The position numbers and the translations under genes are program-made. Below the pieces are notes generated by a model. It was not told the DNA's origin and did not search any database. It saw only the letters and a list, made by a program, of their open reading frames with translations. 5,951 nt of DNA from Alkalinema sp. CAN_BIN05 (GTDB lineage Bacteria; Cyanobacteriota; Cyanobacteriia; Leptolyngbyales; Leptolyngbyaceae): assembly GCA_026786325.1 (NCBI GenBank), contig JAJAYH010000007.1, forward strand, positions 1 through 5,951. The letters are read 5' to 3'. This document shows, one piece after another, positions 1-5,721 of the stretch (position 1 is its first letter; each line of letters begins with the position of its first letter).

Positions 1-915
1 AATTCGTAATTGCGGGAATCGGTTTTCCGGCTCGATCGGAATCGTATTCGTCACAATCACTTCCTCAAGACAACCATTGGACAGACGTTCGATCGCAGGC
101 GGGGAGAAAACTGCATGGGTCGCACAAGCATACACTTGACGAGCACCATGTTCTCTTAATACCCGTGCGCCTTCAGTAATTGTCCCCGCCGTATCGATCA
201 TGTCATCGACCAACACTGCTGTTTTGCCTCGGACATCGCCCACCACATTCATCACTTCTGCAATATTATGCGCTTGACGACGCTTGTCAATAATGGCCAA
301 GGGTGCGTCTCCAAGACGGGATGCAAATGCACGGGCACGGGCAACTCCGCCCACATCGGGCGAAACCACAACGAGATCCTCTAGATTTTTGCTTTTGATA
401 TATTCGACAATCGTTGGAGATCCATAGACATGATCCACCGGAATGTCAAAATATCCTTGAATCTGAGAGGAATGCAAGTCCATAGCAATGATCCGATTTG
501 CCCCAGCTTTTGTTAAAAGATTTGCGGCCAGTTTTGCGGTGATTGACTCGCGTCCTGCGGTTTTACGATCGGCACGGGCATAGCCGTAGTAGGGTAACAC
601 CGCCGTAATTTGTCTCGCTGATGCCCGTTTGCAGGCATCAATCATAATCATCAACTCCATTAGATGATCATTTACTGGACGACAAGTCGGCTGCATGATG
701 TAGACATCACATCCACGGATCGATTCTAAAATCTGAACATAAATCTCACCATCAGCAAAACTCTTCCGAATCATAGGAGTGAGTTCAATACCTAGATAAC
801 GGGCCACCTCATTGGCCAACAGCAGATTCGAGGATCCTGCCAGAAGGCAGAGACGGTTGTTGTCAGATGACATTACCGGAGCAGTCGGGAAAGTCAAAGT
901 TGCAGAACGAATCAC
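1..915 (-). CDS. prs: Ribose-phosphate pyrophosphokinase (PRPP synthetase), C-terminus cut off by window edge
   Basis: It makes PRPP from ribose 5-phosphate and ATP, feeding purine, pyrimidine, histidine, tryptophan and NAD synthesis in the cytoplasm. I translated 305 codons without a stop; homologues end about 27 residues later (a segment like LSVANLLGETIW...), so only the extreme C-terminus is missing. Numbering from the GTG, visible family motifs are FADGEIYVQI (about 53-62), QPTCRPVNDHLMEL (75-88), the flexible catalytic loop YYGYARADRKTAGRES (109-124), MDLHSSQIQGYFD with the Mg-ATP histidine (145-157), SPDVGGVARAR (185-195) and the PRPP-binding loop LVDDMIDTAGT (235-245). Start choice: GTG at 913-915 has GAGGG seven bases upstream, and it gives an N-terminal extension (VIRSATLTFP...) of the kind cyanobacterial Prs proteins carry. 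The ATG at 871-873 would remove 14 residues and has no clear ribosome-binding site. Identity is near certain; the start is probable. Confidence 0.95.
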   Translation of the reverse strand, partial: MIRSATLTFPTAPVMSSDNNRLCLLAGSSNLLLANEVARYLGIELTPMIRKSFADGEIYVQILESIRGCDVYIMQPTCRPVNDHLMELMIMIDACKRASARQITAVLPYYGYARADRKTAGRESITAKLAANLLTKAGANRIIAMDLHSSQIQGYFDIPVDHVYGSPTIVEYIKSKNLEDLVVVSPDVGGVARARAFASRLGDAPLAIIDKRRQAHNIAEVMNVVGDVRGKTAVLVDDMIDTAGTITEGARVLREHGARQVYACATHAVFSPPAIERLSNGCLEEVIVTNTIPIEPENRFPQLRI

Positions 916-1000
916 ATCAAGCCCTCAAACGCTTTGAACGCAAAGTTAGCATCGGGATTTAGGGAGTCCCAGATGATGAAATAAATACATGAAAAGCCAA

Positions 1001-1018
1001 AATCTAAAAAATCTAAAA
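1001..1018. repeat. Tandem 9-bp repeat AATCTAAAA x2
   Basis: AATCTAAAA occurs at 1001-1009 and again, immediately adjacent, at 1010-1018. It lies in the probable prs leader, about 85-105 bases upstream of the prs GTG, where the message would read TTTTAGATT twice. The stretch is A/T-rich and low in complexity, so it may be simple slippage rather than a functional site. Confidence 0.7.
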
Positions 1019-1046
1019 ACAGACCGATATAAAGGAGATTGATTTT

Positions 1047-1074
1047 AGCGCGAAATTGTCAGCGCGATATTATA
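1047..1074 (-). promoter_or_regulatory. Possible prs promoter with overlapping direct repeat
   Basis: Read on the minus strand, a perfect TATAAT (1074 down to 1069) is followed after one base by TCGCGCT-GACAATT-TCGCGCT, two identical 7-mers 14 bases apart (1061-1067 and 1047-1053). This places the repeats across the expected transcription start, a classic operator position. No good -35 hexamer lies 16-18 bases upstream. The leader to the prs GTG would be about 145 bases. The repeat is plain to see; its promoter and operator roles are inference. Confidence 0.4.
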
Positions 1075-1209
1075 ACCCGACAAAAGTAGGATATTCTCCT
1101 CCAGCGATCGAGCCTTTCAGTGTATTCTGACAATTCCTCATAGATCTTGCCGTACAAAAAAATTCTCGAATCAGAGATAAATATAGATTGTAAAAAATCA
1201 ACCGCTTGG

Positions 1210-1236
1210 CCTAGAGACCTAAATGACCTAGAGACC
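1210..1236. repeat. Direct repeat CCTAGAGACC x2, 17-base period
   Basis: CCTAGAGACC is found at 1210-1219 and 1227-1236, separated by TAAATGA. The pair ends 44 bases before the ATG of the YqeY-domain gene, so it is either in its promoter region or in its leader. No known regulator motif is recognised. Confidence 0.7.
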
Positions 1237-1280
1237 GATAAGATGCTGAGGAGTGTTCGTGAACCCAGGGAAATAAAGTT

Positions 1281-1736
1281 ATGACATTAATCGATCGTAT
1301 TAGCGAAAATATTAAAACGGCCATGAAAGCCAAGGATAAAATCCGGCTAGAAACATTTCGTAGTATTAAGAAAGTGCTGATCGAAAAAGAAGTTAGCGTT
1401 CGTCCCAGTGGTCAAACTGAACTGACTCCTGAGCAAGAAATGGATGCCCTGGTGATGATCTCAAAACAGCGCCGAGATTCAATAGAGCAGTACACCAAAG
1501 CTAACCGTCTGGACTTGGCAGAGATTGAAGCCTTGGAACTAGCCATCATTGAAGAATTTTTGCCGTCTCAGCTTTCGGATGATGAAATCGCTGCTGCGGT
1601 CGATGCCATTATTGCCAAAGTGGGAGCGACTAGCGCCAAGGATCTGGGCAAAGTGATGGGGCCAGCCATGCAACAGATGAAGGGGAAAGCCGACGGTAAA
1701 AAGGTTCAGGATGCCGTGAAGTCCAAGCTCAGTTAA
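1281..1736 (+). CDS. GatB/YqeY domain-containing protein
   Basis: This 151-residue protein has the length and layout of the stand-alone YqeY family: an N-terminal helical bundle (MTLIDRISENIKTAMKAKDKIRLETFRSI, with the typical AMKAKD and RL.T.R.I pattern at about 14-30), a middle section with ISKQRRDSIEQY (61-72), the EFLPSQLSDDEI signature (92-103) and a C-terminal helical domain ending in the lysine-rich GKADGKKVQDAVKSKL. The C-terminal domain is related to the tail of GatB, the tRNA-binding subunit of Asp/Glu-tRNA amidotransferase. That suggests an RNA- or tRNA-linked role, but the family's function is not established. The ATG has AGGGA nine bases upstream. It is monocistronic as far as can be seen: divergent from prs, with 144 bases and a stem-loop before the kinase. 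The family call is strong; the function is unknown. Confidence 0.93.
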   Translation: MTLIDRISENIKTAMKAKDKIRLETFRSIKKVLIEKEVSVRPSGQTELTPEQEMDALVMISKQRRDSIEQYTKANRLDLAEIEALELAIIEEFLPSQLSDDEIAAAVDAIIAKVGATSAKDLGKVMGPAMQQMKGKADGKKVQDAVKSKLS

Positions 1737-1775
1737 GACAATATTTGGATAATACTTGCTGAATCCGATCGTCTA

Positions 1776-1813
1776 TGAGTGCGGACTCGTGAAATTAGGA
1801 TCTACCGCACTCA
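1776..1813 (+). terminator. Inverted repeat after the YqeY gene (stem-loop, possible terminator)
   Basis: TGAGTGCGG (1776-1784) and CCGCACTCA (1805-1813) are perfectly complementary, giving a 9-bp GC-containing stem with a 20-base loop, 40 bases after the YqeY-gene stop. No T-run follows on either strand, so a standard intrinsic terminator is doubtful. It could instead be a 3'-end stabilising hairpin, or an operator for the kinase gene 68 bases downstream. The repeat is certain, its role is not. Confidence 0.4.
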
Positions 1814-1880
1814 CAAAAGCCGTTCCAAACCTAGTGCAAAGCAGTAAACTTGGATAGATTTTAAAAGTCCCCTCGTATCT

Positions 1881-3728
1881 ATGCAACCACCGATTCCGAC
1901 TGGCACCGTCCTACAAAACCGCTATCGCTTAATCAACCTGCTCGGTCAGGGCGGCTTTGGTCGTACTTATCTGGTGGAAGATCAGGGTCGCTTTAATGAA
2001 TTATGTGCTCTCAAAGAGCTGACACCTCCACAAACGGGCTATGGCTTGGGCAAATCAAAAGAACTGTTCCAGCGCGAGGCTCAGATTCTTTATCAAATTG
2101 AACATCCCCAGATCCCGAAGTTTCGGGCGATGTTTGAGGAAGATCAGCGATTGTTTTTGGCGCAAGATTTTGTTGAAGGCAAGACTTACCGAGAGATTTT
2201 GGACGATCGTAAGAGCCGAGGATTTGTGTTCTCAGAACAGGAAGTTGTGCAATTAATGCAGCAAGTGCTTCCGGTGCTGTCGTATCTCCACGAAAAAGGA
2301 ATTATTCACCGCGACATTGCGCCGGACAATATGATTCTGCGCGATCGGGATAATCTCCCAGTCCTGATTGATTTTGGCGTTGTCAAGGAAATTGCGACTC
2401 GTCTTCAGCAAAGTAGCACCAATCACCCTCCAACCACTGTGGGCAAGTTAGGCTATGCACCTATTGAACAAATGCAAACGGGCAATGCTTATCCCAATAG
2501 TGACCTTTATGCCTTGGCCGTATCGGCGATCGTATTGTTGACTGGGCGAGAACCTCAAGAAGTCTTAGATGACAACACGATGACCTGGAACTGGCAGCGT
2601 TGGTGTCAGGTGTCGCCGGGATTTGCCCAGGTGATTAATCGAATGCTCAGCATTACGCCAAATCAGCGCTATGTCTCAGCGACCGCCGTAGAGCAAGCCC
2701 TGGCTGGTCGATCCAGTGCGGGGGTCCAGCAAACGATCGCGCCGAATGAAGCACCCAATTCACCATCTCGACCTGTGATCCCGTCGTCTGTGGCAACTAT
2801 TGCGGTAGTCCATGACAATGACGAGAGCTTAGAGCCTCGGCCTAGGAAACGATCGCCCAATGCCATTCCTGAACGTACAACGCTATGGGACGATCCCTGG
2901 GCGATCGCATTAATCGGGATCGGGTTGGCATCATTGGCTGCGATCGGGATTTGGGCCTTGCGTCGTCCATCTAGACCTGAAATCGTCGTGTCACCTGAAG
3001 TCACCGTCGCCCCGATCGCTCCCACTCTCAAACCCAGCATTAAACCCACTCCCAAACCCATCATCAAGCCCTCTGAAATTAGCGAGAGTCTAGACATCAC
3101 ACCAGATAAACCCACTAGCCGTAGTGGAAAATTGACCGCAAATCAAACTCTTACCCTGAACTTTGCGGCTAAACAAGGACAAACTTTAGATGCTGCTATT
3201 AGCGGTGAAGGTGTCCTGATGACTTTAACTCGTCCTGATGGGCAACTATTGGGCGATCGGGCCAAGCGGGTTCCAAGTTGGGTGGGTGAACTGCCGTTAA
3301 CCGGAGATTATAGTATCCAGCTCAAAACCGTCAGAGATGTTGAAAAATCAGATTACAAAATTGATTTAAAACTGGTCGATCCGGTTAAACCAACCCCGCC
3401 CCTAACCCCAATTACTCCCACACCAATACCGCAGCCGGAGAATCCAGAGCGTGTTTTATTCCAACCCGGTACAACGACAAGCGTGATGTCAGGTAGCGCT
3501 AATGGCCAACAAGTCAAACGCTATATTATCGAAGCGAAAGCCGGACAGTCGATGAGTATTACGCTTCAGGGTGCAAAATTCAATCTCCTCGGGCCATCCG
3601 GCAGTCCCGTTCCTGACGCAAGCAATCAATCAGCATGGCGGGGGTTCCAGTTACCAGGTGGCGACTATCAAGTCGAGATTGTCACGACAACCCCGGCCAA
3701 CTACACTCTCTCTGTAACGGTTCAATAG
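1881..3728 (+). CDS. Membrane-anchored eukaryotic-like Ser/Thr protein kinase with two extracytoplasmic PPC-like domains
   Basis: This 615-residue protein probably senses something outside the membrane and phosphorylates Ser/Thr on cytoplasmic partners. The kinase domain spans about 14-275: glycine loop LGQGGFGRTY (21-30), ATP lysine K45 in ALKEL, helix-C glutamate E66 in QREAQIL, catalytic HRDIAPDN (143-150, catalytic D145), DFG (164-166) and APIE (193-196). The usual lysine of HRDxKPxN is alanine (A147), a variant common in cyanobacterial kinases. A linker follows, then one membrane helix at about 339-360 (WAIALIGIGLASLAAIGIWAL), a proline/lysine-rich stalk (about 375-400), and two similar beta-rich domains at about 414-500 and 526-615. 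Each of these has a W.G...P..GDY pattern (W467 and W586), resembling bacterial pre-peptidase C-terminal (PPC) domains, separated by a Pro/Thr-rich linker. The ATG has no clear Shine-Dalgarno. Substrates and ligand cannot be told from sequence, and no neighbour is an obvious target. Confidence 0.94.
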   Translation: MQPPIPTGTVLQNRYRLINLLGQGGFGRTYLVEDQGRFNELCALKELTPPQTGYGLGKSKELFQREAQILYQIEHPQIPKFRAMFEEDQRLFLAQDFVEGKTYREILDDRKSRGFVFSEQEVVQLMQQVLPVLSYLHEKGIIHRDIAPDNMILRDRDNLPVLIDFGVVKEIATRLQQSSTNHPPTTVGKLGYAPIEQMQTGNAYPNSDLYALAVSAIVLLTGREPQEVLDDNTMTWNWQRWCQVSPGFAQVINRMLSITPNQRYVSATAVEQALAGRSSAGVQQTIAPNEAPNSPSRPVIPSSVATIAVVHDNDESLEPRPRKRSPNAIPERTTLWDDPWAIALIGIGLASLAAIGIWALRRPSRPEIVVSPEVTVAPIAPTLKPSIKPTPKPIIKPSEISESLDITPDKPTSRSGKLTANQTLTLNFAAKQGQTLDAAISGEGVLMTLTRPDGQLLGDRAKRVPSWVGELPLTGDYSIQLKTVRDVEKSDYKIDLKLVDPVKPTPPLTPITPTPIPQPENPERVLFQPGTTTSVMSGSANGQQVKRYIIEAKAGQSMSITLQGAKFNLLGPSGSPVPDASNQSAWRGFQLPGGDYQVEIVTTTPANYTLSVTVQ

Positions 3729-3777
3729 AACTACTCGCCTGTCGGTAATGATGAGCGTTTTGAAGTTACGAATTCAT

Positions 3778-3783
3778 TATAAT
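3778..3783 (+). promoter_or_regulatory. TATAAT box just upstream of bioD
   Basis: A perfect -10 hexamer, TATAAT, ends nine bases before the bioD ATG. Transcription starting about seven bases downstream of it would begin at about 3790, giving a nearly leaderless message; no Shine-Dalgarno is visible before the ATG, which fits. There is no -35 at the standard spacing: TTGAAG at 3760-3765 is too close, 12 bases away. The alternative is read-through from the kinase gene, whose stop is 64 bases upstream with no terminator between. Confidence 0.35.
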
Positions 3784-3792
3784 TAGACCAAC

Positions 3793-4479
3793 ATGCCTTC
3801 ACTTTTTGTCGTCGGAACTGATACGGATGCGGGTAAAACAGTACTGGTAACAGCTCTGTTTGCCTATTGTCAAAAATATGTGCCCGATCGATCGGTGGCA
3901 CTCCTCAAACCCATACAATCCGGCAGCGGCGATCGGGAACTCTACCAGCGGCTATTTAAGCTCAATCAGACTATCGATGAAATTAATCCACTTTATTTCA
4001 CAGAGCCTTTGGCCCCACCTATTGCAGCAGCCCTAGAGCAACGGCATGTCGAAATTGAGCAGGCTTGGACTACCTATCAGTCTCTAACTCAGCGTTATGA
4101 CTGGGTTTTGGTGGAAGGGGCAGGAAGTCTTGGCTCTCCCATGACCGGGCAGACGACTGGGGCAGATCTCGCAGCAGATTGGCGGTTACGCATCGTCATT
4201 GTTGTGCCGGTCAAACTTGGGGCGATCGGGCAAGTTGTGGCGGCGGTGGCACTGGCCGAACGATCGAACCTCCAAATTCTAGGCATTGTCCGCAGTTGTC
4301 TTGTACCTTGTAGCGATCAGGAGATTGAGAATTGGGCCAGTCAAGATTTAATTGAAACCTTAACTGGGATTCAGGTCTTGGGGACATTGCCCTATTTACC
4401 TGATTCAGGAGACATCGCGGCTCTAGCTCAAGCGGCATCTAACTTAGATTTAGAACTCTTGATGCCGGGACTCACATAA
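3793..4479 (+). CDS. bioD: ATP-dependent dethiobiotin synthetase BioD
   Basis: It catalyses the penultimate step of biotin synthesis: ATP-driven closure of the ureido ring on 7,8-diaminopelargonic acid with CO2, giving dethiobiotin. The 228 residues match the family's usual length. Visible features are the P-loop GTDTDAGKT (8-16, compare GTDTEVGKT in E. coli), LLKPIQSG with the substrate-binding lysine K39 (37-44), PLAPPIAAALE (72-82), VEGAGS (107-112, Mg/phosphate-binding acidic E108) and VVPVKLGAIGQ (137-147). The AGG of the usual VEGAGG motif reads AGS here. No other bio gene lies in the window, so it is unlinked to bioA/B/F locally, as is common in cyanobacteria. It is read in the same direction as the kinase upstream and converges with crtB downstream. 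Confidence 0.95.
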   Translation: MPSLFVVGTDTDAGKTVLVTALFAYCQKYVPDRSVALLKPIQSGSGDRELYQRLFKLNQTIDEINPLYFTEPLAPPIAAALEQRHVEIEQAWTTYQSLTQRYDWVLVEGAGSLGSPMTGQTTGADLAADWRLRIVIVVPVKLGAIGQVVAAVALAERSNLQILGIVRSCLVPCSDQEIENWASQDLIETLTGIQVLGTLPYLPDSGDIAALAQAASNLDLELLMPGLT

Positions 4480-4504
4480 TCCAAGCTCAGTATCCAAGCT
4501 CAGT
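4479..4504. repeat. Perfect tandem duplication of ATCCAAGCTCAGT
   Basis: The 13-mer ATCCAAGCTCAGT occurs twice back to back (4479-4491 and 4492-4504), starting on the last base of the bioD stop codon. A third copy of 12 of these bases, TCCAAGCTCAGT, lies at 1722-1733 across the end of the YqeY-domain coding region. The duplication probably arose by slippage. There is no sign of function. Confidence 0.85.
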
Positions 4505-4512
4505 CAAATTAA

Positions 4513-4560
4513 AATTAAATAGCCCTCACATCATTGATTGAATCTGAGGGCCATTTAATT
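4513..4560. terminator. Shared terminator between convergent bioD and crtB
   Basis: A 16-base inverted repeat (arms 4513-4528 and 4545-4560, 16-base loop) contains the GC block GCCCTCA/TGAGGGC flanked by A/T-rich arms. One pair (A4521 opposite C4552) is mismatched in the bioD direction but becomes a G-U wobble in the crtB direction, where the stem is therefore complete. In the crtB direction the stem runs into TTTTAATTTG; in the bioD direction it ends in TTTAATT. It probably ends transcription of both genes, more efficiently for crtB, whose stop codon is 20 bases away. Confidence 0.8.
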
Positions 4561-4579
4561 GAGTTTAATATAGTTATCT

Positions 4580-5512
4580 CTACAGAACTTTTGCCCGCAT
4601 TAATGCGATTGGAAGTGCCGCTAGCTTACGACGAGTTGACACATAGGCTCTCTTGTTGAATACATCATATCCATTGCGCTCGATCGAGCCCAAGATCCAA
4701 CTGTAGGTCATGGATGCTGCCCAAACAGGCCACCGAGCATCTTCACTTAGATAGGAAATTCCTCGATCGGCTTCCACAAAGACCTTGCGTGCCCGATCGA
4801 TTTGGAACTTCATCAACGCTCGCCAGCGATCGTCCACCACGCCATTCATTAAATCTTTTTCAGAATAATTAAATCGATCTAAATCTTCCAAGGGTAAATA
4901 AATACGACCGCGTTGGCGATCTTCACCTACATCGCGCAGAATATTTGTCAATTGATTGGCAATCCCAAGGGCAACGGCTTCCTTCTCTGGAAGATAGGGA
5001 GGCTTATAGCGATTCCATGGCGCATTCACGCTGGATTCATCAATCCCCATAATGGTCGTGGACATCAATCCGACGGTTCCAGCAACTCGATAACAATAGA
5101 GTTGTAGCTCTTCGTAGGTCTCATAGCGATTACGGTACAGATCCATCCGCTGACCTTCAATCATCTCGCGAAATGGCTGGATGTCTAGGTCATACTGTTC
5201 AATGGTATCGACCAACGCGACATCAAAATCATCGTGGGGCTTCCCTCGGAATAGGTCATTCAAACGATCGCCCCAGTCATCAAGGGTCGCATTAGTAGTA
5301 TTACCTGCATCAGATCCGTCTACCAGTTCATCGGTTCGGCGACACCAGACATAAATAGCCCAGATCGCCCGCCGTTTCGGGGCAGACATCAACATTGTTG
5401 ACAAATAAAAACTCTTGGCAAAGTCTGCGGTGACCTGACGGCAGGACTCGTAAGCGGTCTCAACAGACGCTAAAGATTTTTTCACACGCGGGGATTCAGG
5501 CAATTGCAGCAT
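4580..5512 (-). CDS. crtB: Phytoene synthase (15-cis-phytoene synthase)
   Basis: It joins two geranylgeranyl diphosphates head to head into phytoene, the committed step of carotenoid synthesis; cyanobacteria use the products in photosynthesis and photoprotection. Numbering from the ATG at 5510-5512 (310 residues, the usual cyanobacterial length): AKSFYLSTMLM (32-42), IWAIYVWCRRTDELVDG with the first aspartate-rich Mg motif DELVD (61-65), YCYRVAGTVGLM (139-150), the second motif DVGED (194-198) followed by RQRGRIYLP, and a C-terminal region with YSWIL...NGYDVF. Start choice: the frame opens further to a TTG at 5537-5539, but cyanobacterial CrtB proteins typically begin MLQLP, as this ATG does. 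The ATG is preceded by a weak GGA. The gene is often called pys or psy. In several cyanobacteria crtB follows the desaturase gene crtP; here it stands alone with its own promoter region. Confidence 0.95.
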   Translation of the reverse strand: MLQLPESPRVKKSLASVETAYESCRQVTADFAKSFYLSTMLMSAPKRRAIWAIYVWCRRTDELVDGSDAGNTTNATLDDWGDRLNDLFRGKPHDDFDVALVDTIEQYDLDIQPFREMIEGQRMDLYRNRYETYEELQLYCYRVAGTVGLMSTTIMGIDESSVNAPWNRYKPPYLPEKEAVALGIANQLTNILRDVGEDRQRGRIYLPLEDLDRFNYSEKDLMNGVVDDRWRALMKFQIDRARKVFVEADRGISYLSEDARWPVWAASMTYSWILGSIERNGYDVFNKRAYVSTRRKLAALPIALMRAKVL

Positions 5513-5555
5513 TCCAATCCAATGGGGAAAGTTAAGCAAAAAACAGTCAATTCAT

Positions 5556-5590
5556 CATCTCACGGATTCTATACGGAAGGCAGTGAGATG
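5556..5590 (-). other. Hairpin in the crtB leader
   Basis: CATCTCAC (5556-5563) and GTGAGATG (5583-5590) form a perfect 8-bp stem with a 19-base loop, ending 43 bases upstream of the chosen crtB ATG. If transcription starts near 5687 it lies within the roughly 175-base leader of the crtB message. No T-run follows, so it is not an obvious attenuator. A role in message stability or translation is possible but unproven. Confidence 0.4.
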
Positions 5591-5693
5591 TGTATTGATA
5601 CAACAAAGTTAAATAAATGGGCTTAGTAAACGGCTTCTTTTGTCGTCAAAACCAGTAGTAGCCTACTCGGAAGCCTAGACTAGACTTGTCGCT

Positions 5694-5721
5694 ATTATAC
5701 GTTACAAGTTGTTACAAGCAA
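5694..5721 (-). promoter_or_regulatory. Probable crtB promoter (-35 TTGCTT, -10 TATAAT)
   Basis: On the minus strand, TTGCTT (5721-5716) and a perfect TATAAT (5699-5694) are separated by 16 bases. The -10 is strong, but the -35 matches only the TTG of TTGACA. The start would be about 5687, giving a crtB leader of about 175 bases. Transcription from tRNA-His upstream should be stopped by the terminator at 5837-5869, so crtB needs a promoter in this interval, and this is the best one I see. Confidence 0.55.
5701..5718 (+). promoter_or_regulatory. HLR1-like element (putative RpaB binding site)
   Basis: GTTACAAG-TT-GTTACAAG is an exact direct repeat with a 10-base period. The HLR1 consensus of cyanobacterial high-light genes is (G/T)TTACA(T/A)(T/A)-NN-(G/T)TTACA(T/A)(T/A). 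Each half here matches seven of eight positions, missing only the last (G in place of T/A), and the spacing is exact. It lies across the spacer and -35 of the probable crtB promoter, where bound RpaB would be expected to repress under low light and release in high light. Motif match is seen; RpaB binding is inferred. Confidence 0.5.

Larger units (their letters stand above)
916..1280. other. Divergent intergenic region between prs and the YqeY-domain gene
   Basis: These 365 bases separate two divergently read genes and should hold both promoters. I see no convincing protein gene, RNA gene or riboswitch. What it holds: a TATAAT facing prs at 1069-1074, with an AGCGCGA direct repeat just downstream of it; a 9-bp tandem repeat at 1001-1018; a CCTAGAGACC direct repeat at 1210-1236; and a strong Shine-Dalgarno (GAGGAG, 1248-1253) in front of a five-codon GTG mini-ORF at 1259-1276 that ends just before the YqeY-gene start. 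A possible -10 for the plus strand, TATAGA at 1182-1187, has no good -35. Confidence 0.6.

Noticed and set aside
1039..1089. Short TTG-initiated ORF after AAAGGAG in the prs-YqeY gene spacer
   Set aside because: Only 16 codons, with the purine-rich stretch too close to the TTG; it also overlaps the better-supported prs promoter signals.
2041..2256. 71-codon plus-strand frame inside the kinase domain
   Set aside because: Out-of-frame shadow of well-conserved kinase motifs, with no ribosome-binding site and no recognisable domain.
2669..3115. 148-codon open frame on the minus strand
   Set aside because: It lies wholly inside the kinase gene, antisense to the linker, membrane helix and stalk. 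Its low-complexity Gly/Leu/Ile-rich translation is the mirror of proline- and alanine-rich codons, and no family is recognisable.
4095..4438. Two minus-strand open frames opposite bioD
   Set aside because: Both are antisense to clearly functional bioD coding sequence, overlap each other and resemble no protein family.
4913..5107. 64-codon plus-strand frame opposite crtB
   Set aside because: Antisense to the conserved second aspartate-rich region of phytoene synthase; a chance opening.
5513..5539. Longer crtB beginning at TTG (319 residues)
   Set aside because: The extra MLNFPHWIG is not typical of cyanobacterial CrtB, TTG is a rare start, and the internal ATG gives the usual MLQLP beginning and length.
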